Source of the DNA: Azospira oryzae
GTDB lineage: Bacteria; Pseudomonadota; Gammaproteobacteria; Burkholderiales; Rhodocyclaceae
Direction of reading: 5' to 3'
Assembly (NCBI RefSeq): GCF_004217225.1
Contig: NZ_SHKM01000003.1
Coordinates: 248,001 to 312,000 of the forward strand
Length of the DNA: 64,000 bases
Part shown: piece by piece, positions 1-12,649 of the stretch
Numbering within the stretch: the first letter of the stretch is position 1
Layout of the letters: every line of letters starts with the position of its first letter
Position numbers and translations under genes: made by a program
Notes under the pieces: generated by a model
The model's database searches: none
The model's input: only the letters and a program-made list of their open reading frames with translations
Told to the model about the DNA's origin: nothing

Positions 1-20
1 GGCCTGCGGGCCGCCTTTTT
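1..20. terminator. Partial terminator at left edge
   Basis: A GC-rich inverted repeat (GGCC-TGCG-GGCC) followed by CCTTTTT opens the window. It looks like the downstream half of a Rho-independent terminator whose stem begins before base 1, so the gene it serves is off the window. Confidence 0.4.
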
Positions 21-168
21 ACATTTTGCAACGTTTGCCCCGGCCGGGGCCCGGGGTGGCGATGGAGTAGAATTGCCCGCTGCCAAATCGTCGCCGCCCT
101 TTCGCCTGCGGCCCTGTCGCCCGCCGCCGCGCCACGCCGGCGGCAGGCCGGAACCACGAGACTCCGCC

Positions 169-1365
169 ATGCCCCACCGCAAACACCGCTACGCCGTCAT
201 CGCCCTTGCCGCCGCCGGAATCGTCGGCCTGGGCTGGGTCGCCTACAACGCCAACCGGGCTCCCGGCGGACCCCAGGCCCCGGCTGCGGCCGGCGCCAAG
301 GCGGGCGGCGCCGGCGCCCCGGCAGCGCCCCTGCCGGTGGAAACGGCGCTGGCGGCGCCCCAGAGCATCACCGACGAGGCGGCGGCGGTGGGCACCCTGC
401 GCTCCAACGAATCCGTGGTGCTGCGGCCGGAAACGGCGGGACGCATCGCCAGCATCGGCTTCAAGGACGGCGTGCCGGTGGCCAGGGGCACGGTGCTGGT
501 GGCCCTGGATGCAGCCACCCAGGAGGCGGAACTGCAACAGGCCAAGGCCAACCACGCCCTGGCCGTGACCAATTTCAAACGCACCGAGGAACTGCTGGCG
601 AAGAAGTTCATCAGCCAGCAATCCCTGGACACCACCGCCGCCAACCTCAAGGTGCAGGAGGCGGCGGTCGCCCTGGCCGAGGCCAAGCTGGCCAAGACCC
701 GCATCCGGGCGCCCTTTGCCGGCGTCGTCGGCATCCGGGAAGTGAGCGTCGGCGACTACGTCAAGGAAGGGGCGGACCTCATCAACCTGGAGGACATCCG
801 CACCCTGAAGCTGGATTTCCGCCTGCCCGAGCTGTACCTGAGCCGCCTGCAAAAAGGCCAGGCCGTGGAAGTGAGCGTGGACGCCCTGCCCAACCAGGCC
901 TTCAAGGCGGTGCTGGACGCGGTGGATCCCCTGGTGGATGCCAACGGCCGCGCCATATCCCTGCGCGCCCGCCTGGACAACCCGGAGCTCAAGCTGCGCC
1001 CCGGCATGTTCGCCCGGGTGCGCCTACTCTTCGGCAACCGGGACGGGGTGCTGATGATCCCCGAGCAGGCCATCGTCTCCGGCGGCGGCAAGCAGACCGT
1101 GTTCCGCATCGAGGAGGGCAAGGCGAAGAAGGTGGAAGTGAAGACCGGCCTGCGCCGCAACGCCCAGGTGGAAATCCTCTCCGGCCTGGCGGCGGGGGAC
1201 CGCATCATCACCGCCGGCCAGCTCAAGGTGCAGGACGGCAGCCCGGTGAAGGCCGTCGATACTGCCCCCCAGCCGGCCCAGGAGGCAGAAGGGACGGGCG
1301 TCTCCAAACCCCCTGCCGCCACCGCCGCGCCCCAGGCCGCCCCCGGGCCGGCCAAGCAGGGATAA
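169..1365 (+). CDS. RND efflux periplasmic adaptor (membrane fusion protein)
   Basis: 398-residue adaptor that would link an inner-membrane RND pump to an outer-membrane TolC-type channel. The start at 169 is preferred over an in-frame ATG at 73 because it gives a clean N-terminus (MPHRKHRY) followed by one hydrophobic anchor (about residues 7-23). A low-complexity Ala/Gly/Pro linker follows, then the split biotinyl-lipoyl halves (about 75-115 and 170-205) around a short coiled-coil hairpin rich in Gln/Ala/Glu, then the beta-barrel and membrane-proximal domains (about 215-370). The C-terminus is Pro/Ala-rich. The pump gene starts 6 bp downstream, so the two form an operon. No TolC-like gene and no dedicated regulator is visible here. 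The substrate cannot be predicted. Confidence 0.9.
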   Translation: MPHRKHRYAVIALAAAGIVGLGWVAYNANRAPGGPQAPAAAGAKAGGAGAPAAPLPVETALAAPQSITDEAAAVGTLRSNESVVLRPETAGRIASIGFKDGVPVARGTVLVALDAATQEAELQQAKANHALAVTNFKRTEELLAKKFISQQSLDTTAANLKVQEAAVALAEAKLAKTRIRAPFAGVVGIREVSVGDYVKEGADLINLEDIRTLKLDFRLPELYLSRLQKGQAVEVSVDALPNQAFKAVLDAVDPLVDANGRAISLRARLDNPELKLRPGMFARVRLLFGNRDGVLMIPEQAIVSGGGKQTVFRIEEGKAKKVEVKTGLRRNAQVEILSGLAAGDRIITAGQLKVQDGSPVKAVDTAPQPAQEAEGTGVSKPPAATAAPQAAPGPAKQG

Positions 1366-1371
1366 GCCGCC

Positions 1372-4300
1372 ATGCTGCTGTCCGACATCTGCATCCGCCG
1401 CCCGGTGTTCGCCACCGTGCTCTCCCTGGCGGTGATGCTCATCGGCCTGGTCTCCTACCAGCGCCTCTCGGTGCGCGAATACCCGAAGATCGACGAACCG
1501 GTGATGACCGTCACCACCACCTACCGGGGCGCCTCGGCGGAAATCGTCGAATCCCAGATCTCCAAGCCCCTGGAGGATTCCCTGGCCGGCATCGAGGGGG
1601 TGGATGTGCTGACCTCCATCTCGCGCCAGGAAAGCAGCCAGATTTCCGTGCGCTTCCGCCTGGAGCGCAATCCGGATTCCGCCGCCTCGGACGTGCGCGA
1701 CCGGGTCTCCCGGGTGCGCAACCGGCTCCCCGACGACATCGACGAGCCGGTCATCGCCAAGGTGGAGGCCGACGCCAGCCCGGTCATCTGGCTCGCCTTC
1801 TCCTCCGAAAAGCATTCGCCCCTGGTGGTCACCGACATCGCCAACCGGGTGGTCAAGCCGCGCCTGCAGACCCTGCCCGGGGCCGCCGACGTGCGGGTCT
1901 TCGGCGAGCGCAAGTTCGCCATGCGCATCTGGCTCGACAAGGACCGCCTGGCGGCCCACCAGATCACCGCCCAGGAGGTGGAGGACGCCCTGCGCACCCA
2001 GAACGTGGAAGTGCCCGCCGGCCGCATCGAGAGCCGCCAGCGGGAATTCGCCGTGCTGGCCCAGACCGACCTGAAGGAACCGGAACAGTTCGCCGCCATC
2101 GTGGTGAAGACGGTGAACGGCTACCCGGTGCGCATCCGGGACCTGGGCCGGGTGGAAATCGGCGCCGCCGCCGAGCGCACCAACGTCCGCTTCGGCGGCA
2201 AGCCGGCGGTGAGCCTGGGCCTGATCAAGCAGTCCACCGCCAACCCCCTGGACCTGTCCCGGGCCCTGCGGGCCGAACTGCCGAAGATCGCCGCCGAGCT
2301 GCCCGACGGGCTGAAGGTGGAAATCGCCTACGACTCCTCGGTCTTCATCGACCGCTCCATCGAATCGGTGTTTTCCACCATCGGCGAAGCGGTGATCCTG
2401 GTGCTGCTGATCATTTTCTTCTTCCTGCGCAACCTGCGCGCCACCCTCATTCCCCTGGTCACCATCCCGGTGTCCCTGATCGGCGCCTTCGCCCTCATGT
2501 TCGTCCTCGGCTTCACCATCAACACCCTGACCCTGCTGGCCCTGGTGCTGGCCATCGGCCTGGTGGTGGACGACGCCATCGTGGTCCTGGAGAACATCTA
2601 CCGCCACATCGAGGAAGGCATGCCGCCGATCCAGGCCTCCCTCCAGGGGGCCAAGGAAATCGGCTTCGCCGTGGTGGCCATGACCATCACCCTGGCCGCC
2701 GTCTACGCCCCGGTGGCCTTCATGACCGGCCGCATCGGCAAGCTCTTCATCGAATTCGCCCTGACCCTGGCCGGCGCCGTGCTGGTCTCCGGCTTCGTCG
2801 CCCTGACCCTGTCGCCCATGATGTGCTCGGTGCTGCTGCGGCACGAGGAAAAGCACGGCAAGGCCTTCGTCGCCATCGAGAACTTCCTCAACTGGCTCAA
2901 CGCCGGCTACCGCCGCATCCTCGGCGCCGCCCTCGACCGGCGCTGGATCGTCCTGGTGGGATTCGCCGCAGTGGCCCTGGCCTGCGTCGGCATGCTCAAG
3001 CTGCTCAAGTCCGAGCTTTCCCCCATCGAGGACCGGGGCGTCATTTTCGGCATCTTCAACGGCCCCGAGGGCGCCACCCTGGAATACACGGACAAGTACG
3101 CCCGCCAGATCGAGAAGATCTACGCCGGCATTCCCGACGCCGCCAACTACTTCGTCGTCTCCGGCAATCCCATCGTCTCCCAGGGCTCCGCCATCCTGCG
3201 CCTGAAGGACTGGAAGGAGCGCCAGCACAGCTCGCCGGAAATCGCCAAGCAGCTGCTGCCCCGCTTCCGGGACATCCCCGGCGTCATGGCCTTTCCGGTG
3301 ACGCCGCCCTCCCTCGGCCAGAGCGCCCGGGAGCGGCCGATCAACTTCGTCATCGTCAGTTCCGCCTCCTACCAGGAGCTGCAGGCCACCACCACCAAGT
3401 TCCTGGCGGCAATGGCCAAGAGCCCCCTGTTCCTCAATGTGGACACGGACCTCAAGCTCAACCTGCCCCAGCTCTCCGTGGCGGTGAACCGGGACAAGGC
3501 GGCGGACCTGGGGGTGCCCGTGGAAACCGTCGGCCGCACCCTGGAGACCATGCTCGGCGGCCGCCAGGTGACCCGCTTCAAGCGGGACGGCGAGCAGTAC
3601 GACGTGATCGTCCAGGTCAGCGACGCCGACCGCGCCAATCCCCGGGACATCAGCGACATCTACGTGCGCGGCAAGAGCGGCGAGATGATCCCCCTGGCCA
3701 ACCTGGTGCAGGTGGACGAGACCATCAGCCCCCGGGAGCTGAACCACTTCGGCCAGCGCCGTGCCGTCACCATCACCGCCAACCTGGCCCCCGGCTCCAC
3801 CCTGGGCGAGGGCCTGGCGGCCATGGAAGGAATCGCCGGAGAGGTGCTGCCGGCCGGCTACGCCGTCGATTACAACGGCCAGTCGCGGGAGTTCAAGACC
3901 TCCACCGCCTCCCTGGCCCTCACCTTCATCCTCGCCCTGGCCTTCATCTACCTGGTGCTGGCGGCCCAGTTCGAAAGCTTCCGCGATCCCTTCATCATCA
4001 TGCTGACGGTGCCCCTGTCCATGGCCGGCGCCCTGCTGGCCCTGCTCCTCAGCGGCGGCACCCTCAACGTGTACAGCCAGATCGGCCTGGTCACCCTGGT
4101 GGGCCTGATCACCAAGCACGGCATCCTCATCGTCGAATTCGCCAACCAGCTGCAGGAGCAGGGGCGCAACGTCCGGGAGGCGGTGATCGAGGCGGCGGAA
4201 CTGCGCCTGCGCCCCATCCTCATGACCACCGGCGCCATGGTGCTGGGCGCCATCCCCCTGGCCCTGGCCCGGGGCGCCGGCGCCGAATCCCGCTCCCAGA

Positions 4301-4443
4301 TCGGCTGGGTCATCGTCGGCGGCCTGCTCCTGGGCACCTTCTTCACCCTCTTCGTGGTGCCCACGGTCTATACCCTGATGGCCCGGCGCAAGGGCATGGA
4401 CCGGGTGGCGGCGGAACAGGCCCGCCACGGCCTGCCCACCTGA
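1372..4443 (+). CDS. RND efflux transporter permease (HAE1-like)
   Basis: 1023-residue inner-membrane, proton-driven efflux pump of the AcrB/MexB superfamily. The start MLLSDICIRRPVFATVLSLA carries the typical first transmembrane helix. The two large periplasmic loops and twelve helices are present at normal length. The proton-relay motif VVDDAIVVLEN lies in helix 4 (about residues 402-412). The second-half helix cluster includes GLVTLVGLITKHGILIVEFA (about 907-926). It is translationally coupled to the adaptor gene just upstream and followed by a strong terminator. The lack of an outer-membrane partner means it probably uses a TolC encoded elsewhere. Drug, solvent or metabolite export are all possible. 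Confidence 0.93.
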   Translation: MLLSDICIRRPVFATVLSLAVMLIGLVSYQRLSVREYPKIDEPVMTVTTTYRGASAEIVESQISKPLEDSLAGIEGVDVLTSISRQESSQISVRFRLERNPDSAASDVRDRVSRVRNRLPDDIDEPVIAKVEADASPVIWLAFSSEKHSPLVVTDIANRVVKPRLQTLPGAADVRVFGERKFAMRIWLDKDRLAAHQITAQEVEDALRTQNVEVPAGRIESRQREFAVLAQTDLKEPEQFAAIVVKTVNGYPVRIRDLGRVEIGAAAERTNVRFGGKPAVSLGLIKQSTANPLDLSRALRAELPKIAAELPDGLKVEIAYDSSVFIDRSIESVFSTIGEAVILVLLIIFFFLRNLRATLIPLVTIPVSLIGAFALMFVLGFTINTLTLLALVLAIGLVVDDAIVVLENIYRHIEEGMPPIQASLQGAKEIGFAVVAMTITLAAVYAPVAFMTGRIGKLFIEFALTLAGAVLVSGFVALTLSPMMCSVLLRHEEKHGKAFVAIENFLNWLNAGYRRILGAALDRRWIVLVGFAAVALACVGMLKLLKSELSPIEDRGVIFGIFNGPEGATLEYTDKYARQIEKIYAGIPDAANYFVVSGNPIVSQGSAILRLKDWKERQHSSPEIAKQLLPRFRDIPGVMAFPVTPPSLGQSARERPINFVIVSSASYQELQATTTKFLAAMAKSPLFLNVDTDLKLNLPQLSVAVNRDKAADLGVPVETVGRTLETMLGGRQVTRFKRDGEQYDVIVQVSDADRANPRDISDIYVRGKSGEMIPLANLVQVDETISPRELNHFGQRRAVTITANLAPGSTLGEGLAAMEGIAGEVLPAGYAVDYNGQSREFKTSTASLALTFILALAFIYLVLAAQFESFRDPFIIMLTVPLSMAGALLALLLSGGTLNVYSQIGLVTLVGLITKHGILIVEFANQLQEQGRNVREAVIEAAELRLRPILMTTGAMVLGAIPLALARGAGAESRSQIGWVIVGGLLLGTFFTLFVVPTVYTLMARRKGMDRVAAEQARHGLPT

Positions 4444-4482
4444 GCCGCCCCCGGTCCCGGACGGCCCCGGGCCGTCACCCTG

Positions 4483-4511
4483 AAAAAGCCGCTGCCCAGC
4501 GGCTTTTTTTT
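4483..4511 (+). terminator. Rho-independent terminator after RND operon
   Basis: The stem GCCGCT/AGCGGC, with flanking A-run and an eight-T run, begins 40 bp after the pump stop codon. It should end the adaptor-pump transcript. Confidence 0.85.
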
Positions 4512-4639
4512 CGCCTCCGGAATGCCGACTGGATCAAGAATGGCGACAAAATCCCTGGGGACGGACATGCCATTGAGTTAGCATAAATCCCGATTTGCCA
4601 ATGACTTGGCGCCACCTGCCTTCGCCACCGGACCCGCCC

Positions 4640-7462
<2,823 letters not shown>

Positions 7463-7481
7463 GCGCGGCGCCGGGGCAAAC

Positions 7482-7508
7482 AAAAAGCCGCCTCCCGGCG
7501 GCTTTTTC
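7482..7508. terminator. Bidirectional terminator
   Basis: A hairpin GCCGCC/GGCGGC flanked by A-run and T-run sits between convergent genes. It can serve both the kinase gene (plus) and the TfoX-like gene (minus). Confidence 0.85.
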
Positions 7509-7522
7509 ATGGCGCTGACGGA

Positions 7523-7897
7523 CTAGGCCGTCGGCTTGCGACGGGGCGGGCGCCTGCGGCCTTCAAGGTCACGCCCCCGCAGGGCTGCGGCAAAGGCGCT
7601 GCGGGCCCAGGGCAGGAGGGCATGGGGCGCATCCAGGGCCTCGTCCGGGGCCCGGTAGTAGCTCAAGGCCGTGAGCTTGCCCTGACGCGGATAGGTGAAG
7701 GGCGGCAGGTCGAGGGCGGTGAATTCGCCCCGGTTGAGGTCGTCCGCCTTCAGCCACAGCTGGTCGTCGATGACGATGGCGAACATGAGGCCGTCGAGAA
7801 AGAGGCCGACGCCGCTGAACATGCGCTTGCCCACCACCGGCCCCAGGGGCGCCAGGCTTTCCAGGAGGTAATCCACGTACTCCCGGCTGGCGACCAT
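7523..7897 (-). CDS. TfoX N-terminal domain protein
   Basis: 124-residue protein matching the TfoX N-terminal fold throughout: YVDYLLESLAPLG near the N-terminus, then GKRMFSGVGLFLDGLMFAIV and a hydrophobic core LWLKAD. The C-terminal tail is Arg/Pro-rich and basic. It lacks the C-terminal domain of full-length TfoX/Sxy, the competence activator of gammaproteobacteria, so a competence role is not implied. Function is unknown. It begins one base after the end of miaA on the same strand and is probably cotranscribed with mutL-miaA. Confidence 0.8.
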   Translation of the reverse strand: MVASREYVDYLLESLAPLGPVVGKRMFSGVGLFLDGLMFAIVIDDQLWLKADDLNRGEFTALDLPPFTYPRQGKLTALSYYRAPDEALDAPHALLPWARSAFAAALRGRDLEGRRRPPRRKPTA

Positions 7898-7898
7898 G

Positions 7899-8846
7899 TC
7901 AGACCTTCTGCTGTTTCAGGAAGCGGGCCACCCGGGTTTCAACCCGGGCAATCAGGTCCGGCGCCAGGCAGTCGAACACTTCCGCCGTGGGGTCGGAACG
8001 CAGCCAGGTGATCTGGCGCTTGGCCAGCTGGCGGGTGGCGAAGATGCCCCGGTCCAGCAGCTCGGCGGCGGGGGCCTCGCCCTCCAGCACCTCCCAGGCC
8101 TGGCGGTAGCCGACGCAGCGCATGGAAGGCAGGCCGGCATTGAGGCGGTACTTGGCGCGCAGGGCCTGCATCTCATCCATGAAACCCTGGGCCAGCATCT
8201 GGGCGAAACGCTCGGCGATGCGCTGGTGCAGCACCGCCCGGTCGGAGGGGGCCAGGGCCAGGGGCAGCAGGTTCCAGGGCAGGGGTTCCCGCTGCTGCTC
8301 GGCCAGCAGGGCGGACATGGGCCGACCCGTCAGCTGGCAGATTTCCAATGCCCGGGAGACCCGCTGGGAATCGGTGGGGTGCAGGCGGGCGGCGGTGACC
8401 GGGTCCAGCTGCGCCAGTTCGGCGTGCAGGGCCGGCCAGCCGTAGGCCGCCGCCTTCGCTTCCAGTTCGGCACGCAGGGCCGGGTCGGCCTGGGGCAGGT
8501 CGGAGAGCCCCTCCCGCAGGGCCTTGTAGTAGAGCATGGTGCCGCCCACCAGCAGGGGCACCTTGCCCCGGGCGGTCGCCTCGGCCATGGCGGCCAGGGC
8601 TTCGTCGCGGAAGCGGGCAGCGGAGTAGGCCTCCTCCGGCGAGATCACATCCACCAGCCGGTGCGGGTAGCGGGCCAGGGTGGCCCGGTCCGGCTTGGCC
8701 GTGCCGATGTCCATGTCGCGGAAGACCAGGGCCGAATCGACGCTGATCAGTTCCACCGGGAAGCGGTCGAACAGGTGCAGGGCCGCCGCGGTCTTGCCGC
8801 TGGCGGTGGGGCCCATGAGCAGGATGGCGGGGGGATGGGCGCTCAT
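7899..8846 (-). CDS. miaA: tRNA dimethylallyltransferase MiaA
   Basis: 315-residue enzyme that transfers a dimethylallyl group to N6 of A37 in tRNAs reading UNN codons, the first step towards ms2i6A. The P-loop GPTASGKT is at about residues 12-19. The conserved [16 protein letters not shown] block (about 37-52), usually [16 protein letters not shown], follows. The C-terminal [12 protein letters not shown] motif is intact. Length matches the family (300-320). It lies 67 bp downstream of mutL, the usual neighbour, and abuts the TfoX-like gene, so mutL-miaA-tfoX-like is a likely operon. Confidence 0.97.
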   Translation of the reverse strand: MSAHPPAILLMGPTASGKTAAALHLFDRFPVELISVDSALVFRDMDIGTAKPDRATLARYPHRLVDVISPEEAYSAARFRDEALAAMAEATARGKVPLLVGGTMLYYKALREGLSDLPQADPALRAELEAKAAAYGWPALHAELAQLDPVTAARLHPTDSQRVSRALEICQLTGRPMSALLAEQQREPLPWNLLPLALAPSDRAVLHQRIAERFAQMLAQGFMDEMQALRAKYRLNAGLPSMRCVGYRQAWEVLEGEAPAAELLDRGIFATRQLAKRQITWLRSDPTAEVFDCLAPDLIARVETRVARFLKQQKV

Positions 8847-8913
8847 GCCGCCATCCCGACGATTCCTGCCCGGTGCCCGGGACGGGACCTGAAGCCGTAA
8901 GCCGAGGGAGCCA

Positions 8914-10767
8914 TCACTGCCCCCGCAGGAAGAGCTTGTCCAGGTCCGCCAGGGACAGCTCGGTCCAGGTGGGGCGGCCGTGGTTGCACTGGTCGGCCCG
9001 CTCGGTCTCTTCCATCTGGCGCAAGAGGGCGTTCATTTCCGGCACGGTGAGCAGGCGCCGGGCGCGCACGGCGCCGTGGCAGGCCAGGGTAGCCAGAAGT
9101 TCGTTGCGCCGGGCGGTGGAGACCTGGGAAGCCCCATGCTCCATCAGCTCGGCCAGCAGGCTGCGGGCCAGGTTTGCCGGATCGCCGCCTGCCAACAGCT
9201 GGGGCACGGAGCGCAGGGCCAGTTCGTTGGGGCCCAGGGGCGCCAGTTCGAAGCCCAGTTCGGCCATGGTGGCGCCGTGCTCCTCCACCGCCGCCACCTC
9301 GTGGGCGCTGGCGGAGAACACCGCCGGAATGAGCAGGGCCTGGGTCGGCACCGCCTTGCTGTCGTAGGCGGTCTTCAGCTTTTCGTAGAGGATGCGCTCG
9401 TGGGCGGCGTGCATGTCCACCAGAATCAGGCCCCGGGCATTCTGGGCCAGCACATAGATGCCGTGCAGCTGGGCCAGGGCGTAGCCCAGGGGCGGCGCCT
9501 CCTGGCCGGGGGCATCGGCGGCCGCTGCCGGGGCGAAGCTGCCGCCACCGGGGAAGGCGCTGGCAGGGCCCGCCCCCTGCCGGGCCGCTGCCGCGAAAGC
9601 CAGGTAGGACGAGGCAGACGGCTCGGCCACGCCCAGGCTGCCCTGGCGGGGCGGATTCCAGGCCGGCACGGCCGGGGGGCGTTGCCCATAGCCGCTGTCG
9701 GCATGGACAGGGCCGGACGCCGCGCCGGTATTGCCGCCCAGGGAGGCCAGTCCGGGGGAGGCCGTCTGCACCTCCCGGCTCGGGTCGCTGATGACCTGGG
9801 ACAGGGCCTTATGCACAGCGTGATAGACGAACTGATGCACCGCCCGGCCGTCGCGGAAGCGCACTTCGGTCTTGGCCGGGTGCACATTCACATCCACCGC
9901 CGCCGGATCGATCTCGATGAACAGGGCGTAGCCCGGGTGGCGGCTGCCGTGCAGCATGTCCTGGTAGGCCTCGCGCAGGGCATGGGCCAGCAGCTTGTCG
10001 CGGACGAAGCGGCCGTTCACGAAGACGTACTGGGCATCCCGCCCGGGGCGGGACCAGGCGGGCTGGGCGGCGTAGCCGACAATCGACAGCCCGTTGATGG
10101 CAGCCTCGACGCGGCGGCATTCGGCAAGGAAATCCTGGCCCAGGATGGCGCCGACCCGGCCGGCCAGATCGGCTTTCGGCAAAGACAGGCTGACCCGGCC
10201 GTTGTGGGAGAGGGAAAAGGCCACGCCCGGATGAGCCAGGGCGACGCGCTTCACCGCATCGGCGCAGTGGGCGAATTCGGTGCCTTCGGACTTCAAGAAT
10301 TTGCGGCGGGCCGGGGTGTTGTAATAGAGGTCCCGCATTTCCACCACGGTGCCGGCGGCCAGGGCGGCCGGTTCCGCCTCGCCGCTGCCGTGGGCCGCCA
10401 GCTTCCAGGCATGGCCGGCGCCGGCGGCGCGGCTGGTGAGGGTGAGGCGGGCCACCGCCGCCACCGAGGCCAGGGCCTCGCCGCGGAAGCCCAGGGTGGC
10501 CACCCGTTCCAGGTCTTCCAGGCTGGCGATCTTGCTGGTGGCGTGGCGGGTCAGGGCCAGGGGCAGTTCTTCCTTGGGAATGCCGCAGCCGTCGTCGCTG
10601 ACCCGGATCAGTTTCACCCCGCCCTCTTCCAGCTGTATCTGGATGGCCTGACTGCCCGCGTCCAGGGCGTTTTCCAGCACCTCCTTGAGGACCGAGGCGG
10701 GCCGTTCCACCACCTCGCCGGCGGCGATCTGGCTGATGAGAAGGTCGGGCAGGAGACGGATGGGCAT
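8914..10767 (-). CDS. mutL: DNA mismatch repair protein MutL
   Basis: 617-residue GHKL ATPase that couples MutS mismatch recognition to strand cleavage. The N-terminal ATPase shows [13 protein letters not shown] and NALDAGS (about residues 12-40), DDGCGI, and [10 protein letters not shown] with TSK nearby. The C-terminal dimerisation domain starts near residue 425, after a low-complexity Ala/Gly/Pro linker. No DQHAx2Ex4E endonuclease motif is visible: the equivalent region reads [14 protein letters not shown], which retains the motif-like spacing. Whether it nicks DNA therefore needs alignment. First gene of the mutL-miaA operon. Confidence 0.97.
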   Translation of the reverse strand: MPIRLLPDLLISQIAAGEVVERPASVLKEVLENALDAGSQAIQIQLEEGGVKLIRVSDDGCGIPKEELPLALTRHATSKIASLEDLERVATLGFRGEALASVAAVARLTLTSRAAGAGHAWKLAAHGSGEAEPAALAAGTVVEMRDLYYNTPARRKFLKSEGTEFAHCADAVKRVALAHPGVAFSLSHNGRVSLSLPKADLAGRVGAILGQDFLAECRRVEAAINGLSIVGYAAQPAWSRPGRDAQYVFVNGRFVRDKLLAHALREAYQDMLHGSRHPGYALFIEIDPAAVDVNVHPAKTEVRFRDGRAVHQFVYHAVHKALSQVISDPSREVQTASPGLASLGGNTGAASGPVHADSGYGQRPPAVPAWNPPRQGSLGVAEPSASSYLAFAAAARQGAGPASAFPGGGSFAPAAAADAPGQEAPPLGYALAQLHGIYVLAQNARGLILVDMHAAHERILYEKLKTAYDSKAVPTQALLIPAVFSASAHEVAAVEEHGATMAELGFELAPLGPNELALRSVPQLLAGGDPANLARSLLAELMEHGASQVSTARRNELLATLACHGAVRARRLLTVPEMNALLRQMEETERADQCNHGRPTWTELSLADLDKLFLRGQ

Positions 10768-10803
10768 GGCGGCAACGGGGTCGGGGACAAACGGCGAGGG
10801 GGC

Positions 10804-10809
10804 ATTATA
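10804..10809 (-). promoter_or_regulatory. Probable mutL -10 box
   Basis: The minus strand reads TATAAT about 37 bp upstream of the mutL start, inside a GGGGC...GCCCC inverted repeat. No good -35 is visible, so only the -10 is proposed. Confidence 0.45.
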
Positions 10810-10858
10810 GCCCCTGCCGAAGTCGGCTCCGGGCGCGGCGTTGCGGCCGCCATGCGGG

Positions 10859-10888
10859 GCTACCGCCGGTAGCGGAAGTCGCTATAAT
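10859..10888 (+). promoter_or_regulatory. Palindrome plus TATAAT upstream of REC-EAL operon
   Basis: A perfect odd palindrome GCTACCGCCGGTAGC (10859-10873) sits in the -35 region of a consensus -10 TATAAT (10883-10888), 36 bp before the REC-GGDEF-EAL start. It could be an operator for an activator or repressor of the signalling operon. The binding protein is unknown. Confidence 0.45.
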
Positions 10889-10923
10889 CGTCCCACACCT
10901 GTCATACAACGGCGCCATACCCC

Positions 10924-12642
10924 ATGCCCGTATCGCCTGAGTCTGCACTGCCCCTGCGCGTCCTCTTCGTCGACGACTCCGAACTGGATGTGGAGCTGGC
11001 CGCCCGTGCCCTGCGCCAGAGCGGCCACCGCATCGAGTGGACACGGGTGGAGACCGGCGCCGCCATGGAGGAGCAACTGGCCCAGGGCGGCTGGGACGTG
11101 GTCATCTGCGACCACAACATGCCCGAGTTCGACTCGGTCTCGGCCCTGGCCCTGCTGCAGTCCCGGGGGGGCGACCTGCCCTTCGTCATCGTCTCCGGCA
11201 TGATCCCCGACGACATCGCCATCGAGGCCATGCGCCGCGGCGCCCGGGACTTCGTCAGCAAGGACAACCTGAGCCGCCTGGCTCCGGTGGTGGAGCGGGA
11301 GATCCGGGAGGCCGGCAACCGGGCCGCCCTGCGCCAGGCCCAGGCCAGCCTGGAACACCTGCTGCGCTTCGACCCCCTGACCGGCATCGCCAATGTGGAT
11401 TTCCTGCTGGAACACCTGGAACACCGCAGCGCCCCAGAACAGGCCCCCTTTCTCCTGCTGCTGGTGGACATCAACCGCTTCCGCAAGATCATGCACGGCA
11501 TGGGCATGGTCCTGGCCAACCGGGTGCTGCGGGCCGTGGCCCGGCGCCTCTCGGCCCTCATCGGCGAGGACGACTTCGTCGCCCGGGCCTCCTCCGACCG
11601 CTTCGCCCTGGTGCTCTCCGGCATCGCCGACCCGGCCGGGGCCGAGGCCTGGTTCGAGCGCCTGCGGGAAGCCTTCGCCGCCGGCTTTTCCATCCAGGGC
11701 CAGGACCTGTACCTGACCTGCAGCATCGGCGCCGCCCTCCACCCCCGCTCCGCCGACAAGGAGAACGAAGGCCTGGACCTCATGCAGCACGCGGAAGCGG
11801 CCCTGGAAACGGCCAAGCGGGCCGGCCCCGGCCAGGCCCGCCTCTTCCACGAGCGCATGGCCCAGCCGGAAAAGGGCCGCCTGGTGCTGGAAGCGGCCCT
11901 CTACCACGCCCTGGTCAACCACGAATTCGTGCTGCACTACCAGCCCCAGGTGGACCTGGCCACGGGCCGCATCACCGGGGTCGAGGCCCTGCTGCGCTGG
12001 CAGAGCCCGGAACGGGGCCTGGTCTCGCCCCTGGAATTCATTCCCCTGCTGGAGGAAACGGGCCTCATCGTCCCCGTCGGCGAATGGGTGCTGGGGGAAG
12101 CCTGCCGCCAGAGCGTCAAATGGGCCCAGGCCGGCCACCACGACCTGCGGGTGGCGGTGAACCTCTCCGCCCTGCAGTTCCAGCAGCCCCGCCTGGCCGA
12201 ATCGGTGGCCATGGTGATCCAGCGCTCCGGCGCCGATCCGCGCAACATCGAACTGGAGATCACCGAAAACATCGCCATGAACCAGGAGGAGGAAGTCCTG
12301 GACACCCTGCAGCAGCTGCGGGACATCGGCGTCTCCCTGGCCATCGACGACTTCGGCACCGGCTACTCCTCCCTTTCCTATCTGCAGCAGTTCCCGGTGA
12401 ACCGGCTGAAGATCGACCAGTCCTTCGTCCGCGGCCCGGCCGCCGGCAGCGACCTCTCCATTGCCCGGGCCATCGTCGCCATGGGCACCAGCCTGGGCCT
12501 GGAGGTCATCGCCGAGGGCGTGGAAACCGCCGACCAGCGCAGCCGCCTGCAAGAGTGCGGCTGCAGCGAGGGCCAGGGCTACCACTTCGCCCGCCCGGCC
12601 CTGCCCGAAGACCTGGCGCCGGCCCTGGCCCAGTGGCGCTGA
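10924..12642 (+). CDS. Response regulator with degenerate GGDEF and intact EAL
   Basis: 572-residue cytoplasmic protein: receiver domain (about 10-130, phospho-acceptor Asp 63 in VICDHNMPEF), GGDEF-like domain (about 145-300) and EAL domain (about 320-565). The GGDEF signature is replaced by ASSDRF, so cyclase activity is unlikely. The EAL domain retains EALLRW, the NLSALQF block, ENIAMN and DDFGTGYSSL, all expected of an active c-di-GMP phosphodiesterase. The degenerate GGDEF may be a GTP-sensing regulatory domain. It is followed 7 bp later by a sensor kinase gene and then a single-domain regulator, forming an operon. The kinase is its probable phosphodonor. Confidence 0.9.
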   Translation: MPVSPESALPLRVLFVDDSELDVELAARALRQSGHRIEWTRVETGAAMEEQLAQGGWDVVICDHNMPEFDSVSALALLQSRGGDLPFVIVSGMIPDDIAIEAMRRGARDFVSKDNLSRLAPVVEREIREAGNRAALRQAQASLEHLLRFDPLTGIANVDFLLEHLEHRSAPEQAPFLLLLVDINRFRKIMHGMGMVLANRVLRAVARRLSALIGEDDFVARASSDRFALVLSGIADPAGAEAWFERLREAFAAGFSIQGQDLYLTCSIGAALHPRSADKENEGLDLMQHAEAALETAKRAGPGQARLFHERMAQPEKGRLVLEAALYHALVNHEFVLHYQPQVDLATGRITGVEALLRWQSPERGLVSPLEFIPLLEETGLIVPVGEWVLGEACRQSVKWAQAGHHDLRVAVNLSALQFQQPRLAESVAMVIQRSGADPRNIELEITENIAMNQEEEVLDTLQQLRDIGVSLAIDDFGTGYSSLSYLQQFPVNRLKIDQSFVRGPAAGSDLSIARAIVAMGTSLGLEVIAEGVETADQRSRLQECGCSEGQGYHFARPALPEDLAPALAQWR

Positions 12643-12649
12643 AGCGGTC

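Noticed and set aside
73-168. N-terminal extension of the RND adaptor starting at 73
   Set aside because: It adds a Pro/Arg-rich stretch before the natural membrane anchor. The ATG at 169 gives a family-typical N-terminus.
1024-4428. 1134-residue open frame on the minus strand opposite the RND pump gene
   Set aside because: Its His/Asp/Gly/Gln-rich composition is the mirror of high-GC codon bias on the opposite strand. The plus-strand frame encodes a clear RND pump.
2823-4586. 587-residue plus-strand frame rich in Arg/Pro/Gly inside the RND pump gene
   Set aside because: Alternate-frame shadow: Arg/Pro/Gly-rich with no domain, overlapping a well-conserved transporter.
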